Positions 25,627-39,900 of a stretch of DNA of 64,000 bases are shown piece by piece. The position numbers and the translations under genes are program-made. The notes below the pieces were generated by a model, which worked only from the letters and a program-made list of their open reading frames with translations, did not search any database and was not told where the DNA came from. Origin of the DNA: Harmonia axyridis (taxonomy: Eukaryota > Arthropoda > Insecta > Coleoptera > Coccinellidae). The stretch is taken from positions 14,012,001-14,076,000 of the forward strand of contig NC_059503.1 of the NCBI RefSeq assembly GCF_914767665.1, given 5' to 3'. How positions within the stretch are numbered: the stretch's first letter is position 1; every line of letters starts with the position of its first letter.

Positions 25627-27156
25627 TATTGTTCATTTGTTTGAAGACTGAAATGTATATACTTTAATGAGTATATATACAAGAAATGTTTATAATATAG
25701 CACAATATAGAATATAGTAGTTTTTGATAAGTGTTTCATATTACGTTTTACCAATTATTCAAAAACGATTAGAACATCGACATAATATAATTTAAAAAAA
25801 ATAAACTGTATACATACTTTTATTTATATGGTTGAAAATATCCCATAAAAAATTTAAACATTTAATTATTGAAGAAATATATATTTTCGATAAACACACA
25901 GTTCGAGACCATCGTTGTTAGTAATAATTTAAAAAAAAATTGTATAACATATGCAAGAAAAAATATATCTGCATATTAATTATGGAAACAAAAAAAAAAG
26001 CTGTAACTCACATTTAATAGATTTTTCTTAATTTCAATCAAACTAAAGCAATGTAGAGGAAATATTTCTTTAATTTTTCATAGCTAAATACTTATATGAT
26101 TCCCATCCTGATTAATCTAGAGTATAAACTGAGAAATACCATTGATGAGAGCCCATATGCTTCATATGTGTGTTCAAAATTAATATTTTACCAGATTCCA
26201 GACAAGAAATCTGATTGAAGAAATTATAAGAAAGAAGTCGTTCAATCTTGTTCACAAGGTTTCATTTTAAATTTGAATATATGGAAAAACTGAAAATATG
26301 AAATATTAGCTTTCACAAATACGGAAAGATTAAGATATTCATGTGAATATTTTCCTTGTTTGAAAAAATAAATATATTCAGAGATGAATAATCACGCAAA
26401 CCCATAATACCAAATTTATAGGAATGAATCAATCAAGAAAATATCTTAAAGATTTTTTCAAAATTATAAAATTATCGTCCGTTTTCGAAAATAATAATAT
26501 ATGTATGTTGTAGTTTTTAATTATTCACTTTTCGATAAAAAGTGACATATATCAGGATCTAATTTAAAAAAAAAATTGATTTGAATCGAACGAAATATAG
26601 ATCTGTTATGTCTGTATCGATTCCAGTTCAGATTTTTCTCAATATGCGAATTGAAATTGCATAATTCTAGAAAAACAAATGACTCACTAACCTGCTCAAT
26701 AATTATAACCAGTTTTCTAAAATTGAAGGAAAATCAACCAGATGAGTCAATTTTCGAGTACAAATAAATGAGACGAGGAAAAAAGATAACACAGCAGGAA
26801 AAATATTTGTGGTTTGGTTAAATTCCATTTTTAATATTCGTTATTGTTAAAACCAATATAGATCGATAATAGTATTAGTATTACTTCGAATCAGTACAAA
26901 TTCTTGAGTAGTTTATTAAACGTCCTTGTTCAGCATACGAAAGTAAATTTAAATTCCTCTTTTATGGACAAAAGTCAGTAATTCAATATCTATACATATA
27001 ATAAGGCAGTATAGAAACCGTCATGTCTGTAAATTCCATGAATTCATAAAAAAATAGAGTTAAAGATGAGAGAAGAGTAATAGAACACAAAAATACATGT
27101 GTGTCTTTGTGTCTGTATGGAGAAGCTCATCTCTGAAACTACTGCACATATTTTAT
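25627..27156. other. Intergenic region upstream of white, no gene seen
   Basis: Very A+T-rich. It should hold the white promoter and any non-coding first exon. No coding resemblance or clear regulatory motif can be defended. Confidence 0.5.
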
Positions 27157-27308
27157 TCCAGTTTTCACAATTGGGCGAGGCTTTGTTCAGGCCTTACAGC
27201 ACGGAAGAGTATGCCGATATAATATTCTTTTATGGTTATTGCAATAAGAAAGAATACCTACTGACAATGAGCAGACAAGAGTATTTAACTTTTTACGTTT
27301 GTTTCTAA
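27157..27308 (+). pseudogene. DUF4817-type helix-turn-helix transposon fragment
   Basis: A short frame reads Y-S-T-E-E-Y-A-D-I-I-F-F-Y-G-Y-C-N, matching the N-terminal E-Y-x-D-I-x-x-x-Y-G-x-C-x-G-N motif of DUF4817 proteins carried by many insect DNA transposons. Similarity ends after about 30 residues. CACCCTGTATA at about 27462-27472 resembles the right end of such elements. The remaining sequence to 27912 shows nothing else. Confidence 0.5.
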
Positions 27309-27912
27309 ACATACTTTTTTGTTATTTATAAATCATATCAATAAACATGAAATTTGAAACCATTTATTTCCCAAAATAATTGAAATCGAATATATTATGT
27401 TCCCATAATGTTTTTTTAATCATCTTTCATATGGCAAGTTTATCGGTGAGCTAATAAACCACCCTGTATATATAATTTTTCAAAATTTAAATAACGTGAT
27501 CCAAAAAGTTCAGTATATTTCCAAATAAAATTTAGTGATAAAAATATGAATTTATTTTGAAGCAATAGAAGTAGTAGAACTTTCTTCTGTCTGATGAACT
27601 GATATTTTACATTTTTTTACAGTTTCACCTAGAGTCCTCTCAAACCTACTTTCATTTTTCAAATTTGTTTTACAATCTATGATCTGAAAGATTTGCCTTG
27701 TCATAAGTTCAAGTATGCTTTCAGAAAAGCTCTTAGTGATAATCGGGGATAAAAACCTGGTGAGATGTTATTCTATCGCAATAGTTTATTGAGCATGTTA
27801 CTGCGCAACAATGAATCATTAAGCACTTATCTCGAGTAATCAATTGAAAATATTTACTGTCACAATGAATTTGTATTAGTCCTCTTAAATCTCGTCCTAA
27901 ACATAGTGCAAA

Positions 27913-30900
27913 ATGTATATCAGTTTTATTATTTTAATATTATTGAATTTTTCAAAATGTCACGGCTTAGATCGTTTGAATTTGGGTGGTTTTTGGAGGT
28001 TGAATGGAACTAACCAAGGTGAGCGTTCAAAAATAATTTTGATAATTGTTTACAATTATATTGTTCTTGCATATGGGCTTATCATCTATGTTTATTGATG
28101 AAAAGTTGTCATTCCATAGAAAGCTATACATGATGGAATTACAATCTTCATTCCATGAAATATTAATAGTAAATTTTAAAATATTATAAAAAAATTACCT
28201 CCAGAATATAATCTGCCTATTATCGTCAAAACTATATGAATTTATTTGCAGAACATAAGATACTCAATGCAACAGTACCAGGAGGGATATTTAGCGATTT
28301 ATTATTGAATAAAATCATTGAGGATCCACTTTATGATGAGAATGATCAGAAATACAAATGGGTTGGAGAATCAGATTGGATATATTATAGAAATTTTACA
28401 GGTATACTTATAGTTTATAAACAACAAGATGGCATACAATTTTTTCAAAATACCTCTTTCTTGTGAAAAAATTCTGTGGTACTCGTATGAGTATTTAATC
28501 AATAAGGATCAATTTCAATTTTAGAAGTTGACAATTTTGCTATCTATATCACAGATCAGGAATTTTTGATTTCAGGTTTGTGTTCAGAAGACATAAATGA
28601 ATAGATATATTGCAAGATATATAAGCAAAAGTCAACATGAGAAATTACATGAATACGAACAAGTGCTCAAAAGTTCCTGACATATTTGTTATTTTCTTAT
28701 TTTTAAGATTGCTTTAGTTTTCACATTTCTTGTGTGTAATTCGATATAAGACTCATTTTTAATCTGTGACTTATCATTTTTCTTTTTGCAGTCCCAGAAA
28801 GTATGCTTGGTTACAATAATATAAATATTATATTTGAAGGACTTGATACAATAGCTTCAATATATTTGAATGGGATACATATAGGAAATACCAGCAATAT
28901 GTTTGTGAAATACATTTTTGATGTAAAGCATGTACTTTCGGTAAGATTTTTTTATCTTATTAGTAAAAGTTAATCTTAACTTGATCATCGATCTCAAATT
29001 GAATATCTTTCAGGAGTTGATATTCAGTTCGTGAAAATAAATGAGTTGAAAATTAATAAAGTGAGAAAAATTTTATTTATCTATCAATGAGAAAATTTTC
29101 AGAATGTCCGTAATTTTCGAGTTTTGAACCGGATATCGTCAATAAACTATAAGGTTCGACTCACTGATGACAAATCAGTTCTTCAATTCAGTTCTGTTCG
29201 TCTGGCTGTCGTTCAAGCCTTGTGCAAAATTTCATGTTGATGATGCATAACCAGAACCATAAAATATTCAAGAAGAATATCGAAAAATTGTCAGTCAATA
29301 TTTTCGTGTCGACGAATTCAATGAATTAAAGATTTAAGGAGTTGATAACATTTTCAAGTTCCGTGCATAATTTTAATAATCATCAGAACCATTGAATATT
29401 CAAGAAAAATATAGGATAAGGACCGTTTTGAGAAATATTTAATTTATTTAATATTATCTTTAAATTATCTTTAATATTATCGAGACACCAATATTTGGCT
29501 TACAGTATTCAAGAGTTTTCATTCGATGTCCTTTCTTGAAGCAAGCCAACATATGAAATGTTTCCTTTGGAACTAGTCTGGTGTCTCGATAACATTGAAG
29601 TCATTTTTCTTTAAAACTGTCTGTATCTCGGAAGGCATTCTAGATAGAAAAAAATGTTACGTGAAAAAACTTATTTCTACTAGAACTATCTCTTCATAAA
29701 GTTATAGACTTTCGAATCATCCCGTAAAGGTGGTTAACGATTTCAATCTTCTTGTCTTAATAGCGTCTTCAATACCATTGAAGCAGACTATCAAAAAAAA
29801 GGAAATAATTAACGTGAAGTCAAGAGCTTTTGAGCGCTCGTTATTCATGCGTAAATTAGGCCCTTGGAGACCAAATAACTTCATATAGGTATATGTATAT
29901 GTGGTATAAATGAACGAATGCTCAAAAGGTCCTCACTTACGCTAGTGTTTTGTAAATTTTTTTCCTTAGAACTTTGTACTTAGGTATTTTGACCTTAATT
30001 AGTTTTTAGTTGGGAACTAACCAAATAGAAATCTTGTTCACCTCACCGGTACAAATGGGAAAAACATTGGCAAATGATAGCCTTTATCCAATACCACCAC
30101 AATGCCCACCAAATGACTATAGGGGCGAATGTCATGTGAATCAATTGAGAAAAATGCAAGCTTCTTTCTCCTGGGACTGGGGACCAGCAATAGCTTCAAT
30201 GGGAATCTGGTAAGTTTTAGGTTAATTAGTGCCAATTGAAAAGTCCCCGGTCTGACGCACAGATGAAGTTGATCGAGATAGCAGACATTGTGAAGATATC
30301 ATCTGAACATGTACATCATATCTGAGATCATATCATTCACGAATATTTGTATATGAGAAAACTATGTGCAAAATGCAATTGAACAAAAGCAACAACGTGT
30401 TAATGATTCTTATCAGTGTTTGAAGCTGTTTAAGTGCAATAAACTTGAATTTTGCGTCGATATGAGACAATGTATGAAACATGGCTCCATCATTTCACTC
30501 CGGATTGCAATCGACAGTCAGCTGAGTGGACTGCACACGATGAACCGAATACAAAGCGAGGAAAAACACAACAGTCAGCTGGCAGTATTCTAGGATGCGC
30601 AATGTATAATATTCATTGATTACCCCCATTTACAGAAAAAAAAGTGCTGTTTCATCGAGACAATGCGCCGTGTCACAAATCAATAAAAACAATGGCAAAA
30701 CTACATGAATTGGGCTTCGAATTGCTTCTGCAACCACCGTATTCGCCAGATCTGGCCCCCAGCGACTTTTTCCTGTTCTCAGATCTCAGAAAAATGCTCG
30801 TTGGAAAGAAATTCAGCACCAATGAAGAAGTAATCGCCGAAACTGAGGCCTTCTTTGAAGCAAAATACAAATCGTACTACAAAAATGGTATTGAAAAATT

Positions 30901-33900
30901 GAAAGATCGCTGTATCGCCCTCGAAGACAACTATGTTGAATAATAAAATCGAATTTTGCCAAAAAAATGTGTTTTACTATGGTGGACCGGATATTTTTCA
31001 ATTGGCCTGTTACAGGATGTTTCACATAAAACAGTCAAGTCGAATATTCCCGTAAGATTGAGTGTATACAGAAAACGCTGAAAAAATTGTTACTAGAGGG
31101 TGACATCCTGTGATTGCAGATTTGTGTATACGATTATGCCCTTAAGCTAGGTAGCAACCCCCTTAAGAATTTACGTATCAAAGTGACAAATCACTTTTAT
31201 AACTTATATACTTCAAACAGAATGTTTAACTTCGAAATTTGTTTTGTTCAGAAAATATTTGTTGAACCTTTTTCAGGAGAGATGTATATCTCGAAGGCTC
31301 CAATTCCTCTGTTATCAGATACGTTGTGGTAGAGCTGATAGAAGATTCTGCAAACGATATGTGGAATGTGAAAAGTAAAACATATCTGTCAAAAACTCGA
31401 GGAGCAAAAGCAGATGATACCAAGATTATTTATAGAATTGAAGCTGATTTCCACACTAATCTGATATTCGTTGAGGATGTAAATGGTACAATTTTCGACT
31501 TGGACGAGCCTGTTATTGAAAACACACTTCAGGTTCCGAAGGTAAGCTGTGCAATGCATACTTCATATAAATTGATGGTTTCGTGTTTCATGAAAAAGCA
31601 ATATAATATGAGAGGTATCGGTGTCCCTTCTTTGAAAATATTACTGAAATATTCAAGAATATACGAAAATAAAAGAACTGAACTAGAAAACATAAATGTA
31701 AACTTTGCTGTGCTGAAATATCACAACAATCACTACAAATATTTGAGTAGTGGCTCGAAAATATGAGAATATTTATTTTCAGAATGTAGTAAAAAGATGG
31801 TGGCCCAATGGTTACGGAGAACAAAACATGTACAATTTCAACGTTTCCATTATTTCTCTAGGAGGGAACGATACCTTCATACAAAGAATAGGATTTAGGA
31901 CAGTCGAGCTTGTACAAGAAGAAATAAAAGGAAGCAAACAAGGTAAAAATTGCCTCACCAATAAATGAAATAAAAAAAAGGCAGTCTCCTCATGTGGGAG
32001 TTCGGTTTCATCTCTTGAAAATTGACAAGCGGAGTGCCACAGGGTTCTGCCCTCGGCACGATTCTATTTATTCTGCAAATTTTGGATTTATTGAACCACA
32101 TTTCATCATTATCTTCTTTTTTTGCGGAAGATGGTAATATTTATAACTTTCCACTCAAAAACGAAAACATTGCTGATGTTCCTTCTGACTATTTCCACTC
32201 AACATTAAGAATGTAGTGGCTTACCATTAAGAATGTATTGCTTACCATTCAGAATATTGGCTCAAAGGTCTCTCAGCTCAGCTCATTTATCTGTTCCAGA
32301 ATTCATTCATTCAATTGCTTATTGATGTTCTTCGTATTTTTTTAAAAACTTGTGCAATTGTTTTATATTCCCAATTCATGGTAGTAGAAAACGCAAAACG
32401 AATTGAACCATATTCACTGTGAACTGAAGAGTGAAGAGACTCCATTATATATTCCAGAAAAATGGGGAAACACCTTTTATTTCAAGGTGAATGGAATTCC
32501 TATCTTCGCCAAAGGTTCTAACTATATTCCATCCAGCATCCTTCCTGAAAAAGGGCAGGATAAGAAGCTCATAGACTCAATTTTACAAACGGCACGAGAT
32601 TGCAACATGAACATGCTCAGAGTTTGGGGAGGTGGAATCTATGAATCGGATTATTTTTATCAAAGGACTGATGAATTAGGGATAATGGTATGGCAGGATT
32701 TCATGTTTGCTTGTGCTCTTTATCCCACAAGGAAGGAGTTTCTGGAGTGAGTTTTTTCTACATATTATTTTACTGACTATTACAGTTGTGATTTAAGACG
32801 AACATTGTTTAGTATTTTCTTATAAATGATAATTACCTTCAATGTGGACTGAACTAGTCAAGGGCCAACAATTCCCAAAAAAATTTTCAAGAAATCTAAA
32901 ATCTGGAAGCGTTCAAATTTTTTTTAACTTGAAATTTTAATAAATTGCTACGTTTTATCGTGAAACTAATAGAAGACTGACTTCCAGAAGGAGCTGTTTA
33001 AATTTTATTTATTTTTTTTGGTAAAACAGATAGTAGCAAGGAGTAAATTATTGAATTTTCAGAAAAAAATCGTAAAGGTTCTTTCATGTAAACAATTTCT
33101 TTACTCAAATATTGTAGTAAATTTTGCAAGTTTTTTAAATTTTACAACAAACCAGCTGTTCGAGGAGATCCAAAGTCGATGTTTAGTTGTTATTAAAATG
33201 CCTAGAGCACGTTTACGCGGAATTTATGCCAGATAAGTGAATTTGAAAGAGGTCAATTTGCGACAACTCAATATTTGGCTAATGTAACTGTCCGAACGGT
33301 TTACAGCCGGATAGAGTCTTTTGGACAGCAGCATTATCGACCCCATCTTGTGTTATCTCTGAAGGTTGAGCATCGCCGGCAACGATTACAGTGGTGCAGA
33401 GAACGTCAACATTGGAATGTGAAACGGTATCAGGTCGTCTTTTCTGATGAATTTCGATTCTTCTTGGGTGCACATGATGGCCGAAGAAGGATTAGACGAC
33501 GTCGGGGAGAAAGACGTGAACCTCAGTTTGATGAGAGACATGTACACCGGACACAGTAACTTTAAAAGACACGTTGGCGTTTACTTATTGTTATTTTGTC
33601 ATTGTGCAAAGAAAGACATATATACCGGGGGTGTCCCAAATTCGATGCTCACTGAGGGCATCTCAAGAACTTTAAGACTAAATTTTTCGAGAATCCTCGA
33701 TTATTTTTTCAGAAATAATAAGATATCAAATTATAAAATAAAACATTCATATTACAGGAACGTGAGAAGCGAAGTGAACCATCAAGTGAAACGAATAGCT
33801 AGCCATCCCTCAATTATTTTATGGGCCGGAAACAATGAGAACGAAGCTGCTATCACCGGAAATTGGTAACTAAGTGACAATTCCTTCAAAGCAATATCTA

Positions 33901-36900
33901 TATAGTAAATTCGCAGGTATAGAAGTAACGGAAAACAAATATACAACGATGACTACAAGAAACTGTATAAGCAAACAATCCGAACAGAATTCCAAAAATT
34001 ATTGGAAGGAGGAATATTCTTGTTGTCAAGTCCAAGCAATGGGATTAAGACAGATGAAGATGGCGGAATATCTAAAAATCCTTACGACCTACGATACGGA
34101 GATGGTAAGTATTATATTCTTCATATCAGTGTATGCGACAATAATGATAATACGGCTTCTCTATCTGCAGTCCATTGAAAATTCCTATAACAAATAAATT
34201 AACTTTTTGATTTTCAAAAATGTGTAAACTGATATATAAATTTCTTATCAAACTATAAAATCATCAAAAGTTTCAGTGTCACTCAGCAAAGCAACCAAGT
34301 GAACTATTTATTATAATCTGTGAACTTCAGATAATTAAAATATACACCAATGGTCACCAAGGTCTCCGGATTTAATACCGTTAGGAAACAATGACCAAAA
34401 TCAACTAAATTGTGCATGCTGATCATCGAATGAGCATCCGTATGCACAATTTAGTTGACTTTGGTCACTGTTTCCGGAGTTGAAACAGTAACCAAAATCC
34501 TGTTCCCGGAGTTGAAACAGTGACAGGGCGACCTGGACGTTTGTCATATTCAGTGCCCTCTCGGCCCTCACCATAGAACAAGTATGTATAGAATGGAAAC
34601 TCTCATGATAAAATTAACACTGCTTTCAGCGACCTCTTGCGGTTGTTTGTGAAATTATAAAATGAGCGCGCGAAAATTTGAAATGCTTCGTATTGAAAAT
34701 ATTTCAATTCAATTCAAGATTTTGAATGTGAAAATAAACAACGTACGAAAATAAGGTAATAAGCATTTCTTTTTGAATGAGCTATATTACCATTATATTC
34801 CTGTACGAGTTCTTTCACATCCAATATATTTGACAAGAATAGAGGCTTAAGTTCAGAGAAAACACAAATTCATATAAAAAAATCATCTATTTAAAATTTT
34901 ACATTTTTTTAAATATTTCTAGTATGCCAAATTTTTAATGTGTCCTTCACAATTGCATAGTCAGGCTATCAAACAGCTTATCCATAAAAATGATCAGCTC
35001 TGCAGTGCCCACAGCCTCTAGTGTCAATTAATTGTTGTCCTCGATATCTGTAGGAAGCAAAACATTCATAAGTACTTATATTTTCATCAAATTGATTGCA
35101 ATAAATAGTTCTTAATTGACTCAATCAGAATTGAAAACTTTAATATACCATTTGTTTAAAATGTTGGAACTCACAACTACTTCCAAAAGTGTGCCCGATT
35201 AAAAGCTGTTGGAGAAACATAATTCATCAGTCTACTGAAATTTGCTGATGAATTAAGTTTCTCTACATTTTTTAGCCGCTCTTTGTATGATGAAACTTTT
35301 TTTGGATAATTCTCAGTTTTCTACTCTGATCAATCAGACATTTTGATAGATAACGTTCATTTTCAGTTAACCTTTTTCTATATATTATTGAAGTTTTCTG
35401 AGGGTGCTTAAAATTCTTCAAAGTCTCTGTTGATACTTCCCTCTCAACATCACTTTGGAGATGTATTTCTTCAGTGTCATGAACTTCTCCATCTTCCCCT
35501 TGATTTGAAGATCCTGTGAAATATAAATAGAAAAGTAAATAATAATTTTCTTGCCAATCATATATATTTATATATACATATGCAAAACTACTATTGAGGG
35601 TAAGTTTTTAAACAAAGATAATATTTATGGACAGCCGAAACATTCGTCTACGGTTAGCACTTCTCCTTGAGGACTATACTTAATCGCTTATCGTTTAACT
35701 TTTACACAGAAGAAAATATAACAAAATTTAACTCACCAGGAAGAAATAATTCAGGGATAGCAGTTGCCAAATTCCTTTAAGGTTTATCTAATTTCACTTC
35801 TTACAAATTTGTTGAGGAGTTTTAGAGTTGAGCAATGGATAACTAACTTTTTCGAGCCAAAGTTTGAAAATTGTTGGCTGCTTCTCTTCATTCGAAAACG
35901 ATGACGTTTACTATACATATCTCCACAGTTAGGAACACAATATTTGTTGGATTTCAAAGTTGACTACGACATAATAAATCTCTTACCAAAAATAAGGTTC
36001 GACGGATCAACTGAAAATTTTAGAGGTTAAGTAAATATTTCTCGAGGTAAACAGAAAATCAGCGATGCGAGCGGTCTCTGGAAGGTGTTGGTGGAACTAA
36101 ATTACTGTTTCAGAGTTTAGTACCTCAGTTTCTCCTCTATATATACTTACTCTATGGCCCTCACTGAAGCGCTTACACCACTCAAAAACACGCGCACGAG
36201 ATAGAGAATTGTCCACATAGGCCTCTTGCAACAAATTGATAGCACTCAGTCGGAGTTTTTTCAATTTAACGAGAAATTTGAGATTGATACGTTGCTCCTG
36301 TTTTTCGTCACACATGGTTTTCGGCAGGAGTAAAAAACACTTTCATTTCAAACCGCTACTGCACAAATACAATAATAGTGACGAGAACGTGTTTTGGTAC
36401 ATGCATAGACAAGATATCTAGATACCCAAAGCATTCCTCTTTTTTTTTCCGACCCATCTACGGCGCCCTCTAGACGCGCAGTCTCGTTATTTAATAGCCA
36501 GACCTCGTACATCTAGTTATTAAATAATTTTTCCAGATCACACTTATATCTATGCATTAGATGGTTTCAACCCGAATATTTATCCCATTCCAAGATTTTC
36601 ATCTGAGTATGGATTTCAGTCCTATCCGGCGTACTCTTCTCTCAAGAAATCCACCAGCAATGAATCCAATCTGGTAATAGGAAGTGGTTTCTTGGAAGGC
36701 AGACAACACCACCCTTTGGGCGATTTAGAAATGACGCTCCTCATCAGTTATCAATTCCAATTGCCGCCAAGAAATAGCGCCAATTATACGAGAGTTTTCA
36801 TTTACTACAGCCAAGTCTACCAAGCGGCTGCTATAAAAACTGAGACAGAACATTATAGAAAATATAGGTAAGTTGAAATAATTAGATAACATGCCAATCA

Positions 36901-39900
36901 CGGATCTGACGAACTGATGGCACTGACTAACGAAATCACAGGCTTCAACGAGACATATTGGTGTACAACTTTGCTTCCGCCATTTTCCTATTAATGGATG
37001 TAGCGGTAAGTGGTACTCGAAATAAATAGGTCGGAGGTATTTGTAAACATAATGGCATCGAAATATTAGTCGATTTGTGTCTGCATCATAAAGTTATTCT
37101 CGATTGAACATGTCAGCTTACGAGCCAAATTCTCGTCATTTGCGGGAGGTTTTAATTTTCTGCTTCAATATTAAAAAATCTGGGGCTGAGGCTCATCGAA
37201 TGCTCTCAAATACCTATGATAGGGCCGCTTTCAGTAAAAGAACGTGTCGAGAGTGTTTTCAACGCTTCAAGAAGATTTTGGCGTCGAAGACCAGCATGAG
37301 GTTGAAGAGAAAACGGTTCCGAAGATGCAGAATTGGAGTCATTCATTGATCAAGACTCGTATCAAATGCAACAAAAATTGGCAGGATCATTGTGAGTTAC
37401 GCAACAAGCCATTTCAAAATGCCTGAAAGCCATGGGAATGATGCAGAAACAAGGAAATTGGGTGCCGTAGGAGTTAAAGCCGAGAGATGTTGAACAGAGT
37501 TTGTTTGTTGTGAACAGCTGCTTGCCAGGCAAAGACGGAAGGGATGCTCGATCCCATGTTGCGAAAGTGGTGAAGACATATTTGGAAACGTTGAAATGGG
37601 AAGTCCTACCCCACACGCCGTATTTTCCAGTCGTTGCTCCCTCGGACTATCCCTTGTTCCGATCAATAGCATACGGCCTGGCTGATTAGCACTTCTGGAC
37701 TTAACAAAAAGTAAAAAAAAATTGGATAGATGAACAGTTTTTTCAACTCGGGATTCGTACGCTGCCCGAAAGATGTGAGAAAGTAGTGGTCAGAATCATA
37801 AATGTATAACCAGCTTTTTACAATAGAGCCTCAAATTTCGGAAAAAATGGCGGAAGCAAAGTTGTATATCTATGTATTAAAATAATAAACAGTGCGTTGT
37901 TTCAAATGGAATGACCTGTATATCGTATTGAAAGAAAATCAAATTTCCTTTCAGTCGATATAACATGTTTCTATACCTAAATTATAAGCTTTATTAACTA
38001 AAAGCAAGTTTTCATCCCAATTGCAATATTACTCCAAGCTTGCTGAAAAATTTCGTGTTGGTAGCGCCATCAGAACCCAGCAGAATAACGAAACAAATGA
38101 GAAAAGAACTGACGTTAAATTTGCAGCTTTTGACCCTCTTTCATTAATGCGTCACTGCACCCTTTGAGACCACATACACCTATATACAGTTTTATCGTTT
38201 ACAAAGGCGCAACTGGCGCATGAATGAACGATTACTCAAAAGCTTCAGACTTCGCGTCAGTATTTTTTGCAGACATCTTTTAATTAACGAAATAATACTA
38301 TTTTTTCAGGAGTATCCTTAATTTAGACGGTACCGGTTTGACCATGGGGGCCCTCTACTGGCAGCTGAATGATGTATGGCTAGCTCCCACTTGGTCTGGA
38401 ATGGATGTTTCTGGAAAATGGAAAATTCTTCAGTATTTGATTCGGGATGCATTCGCCCCTTTGATAACTGTCGGACAGTTGACTCCTTATGGAAGTTTAG
38501 ATATAACAATTGTATCTGACAAAACCGTATTAACTGATGCTACGTTATCTGTTGAAGTGTTCAAATGGGATTCCTTCACACCTATTGCAAAAATCGAGAA
38601 AAACGTTTCAATGGTAACATATTTTTCTGAATAGGATATTCGACTGTAGAAAACATTATGTTATATCATATTATTGTAGAGGGTTTTCTAATAATCTGCT
38701 TCAGTTTCGAGAACTATGGCTGCAAAATTTACCAATTTTTGTAGTGAATCAATTTCACTGCTTTTTGAAACGTGTATCGTTCCAGTTTTAATAATGGCAT
38801 AGTTTTACTTGTCAACTGTCAAAAGATGACAGCTGCCCAAATGGCGCAATTCAAAATGATACCTCTTATTGGAAAACCCCTGCCTTCTATGCTCTAAGTG
38901 TCAGTGTAATTAGTGTGAATCTTAATTGATTCTTTCCATTAAAGTAATATATGCGAAACATGTGTTAACGATATTTGTCTTTATTCTAGGAGACAACTTC
39001 ATCGAAAACGGTCATGTCGATGCAAACTAGCGAATATCTGACCGAATTGGGTTGTGGCCAATTGTCCAATGCAGCCAATAATTGTTTCTTTACTCTGAAT
39101 CTCCTCAATGGAACTACGAAGCTAGCACCAGAAAATTTCGTTTTTCCAAAACCCTTGCATGATTCGAATTTGCAAACGCCAAAAATAGAGGTGGGTATTT
39201 CTCATAAGTCTATGAGAAATTGGGATAATGAAGTCTCATTATCCCAATTCATACGTCTATGGTAATGCTCTTTGCTAATAGTACTAATGAAAATAAAATA
39301 GTAATTTACGTAACAAGTCCGGAAAATAGGGTTTTTTTGGACGAATAGACAATAGAAGTCTGTGAGTCCAAAAAAACCATTTTCGGGCGTGTTGCGTACA
39401 ATATTTTTTCGGCAACCATGTAAAATAACACTATCGCTGCTGCTTTCCATATTTTATTGCGATTACGATCAAAAAACATGCAAATTTTTGACAACTAATT
39501 TCATATGAACTGTCAGCCGTTATCTCGGTTGCTATGGATTCTATGATTCTTTTCCGGCCTAGTCCGGGAAGTACGTACTTTCCGGACTAGGCCGGGAAAT
39601 GCTACTTTCTCAAAGAAAAAGCGTCCGGGAAGTGAGCACTTCCCGGACGGTTGCCGAAAAAGAAATTTTCTACAAGAGTTCTACCATAGTATAAGGAAAG
39701 GATAGTAAGCCAGTGTAGTGCTTTTTTCGATTTTGTTGATGTTGAGCGCCATCTAGTTGTACTCACGTTTCACTCGAATTTTACTGTCAAAAATTGGTCC
39801 GTAAAGTGGAGCCCTCTGAAAAAATCTGCGTTATTTTGAAGAACTAAAATATTTGAAATAGAGTGGTCAGAAGATTTCTATATTTTGATATTTTTTCTGC

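Noticed and set aside
32382..32457. Upstream extension of a beta-mannosidase exon from 32388
   Set aside because: The phase does not fit the preceding exon. The acceptor TATATTCCAG at 32457 fits in phase and matches family length.
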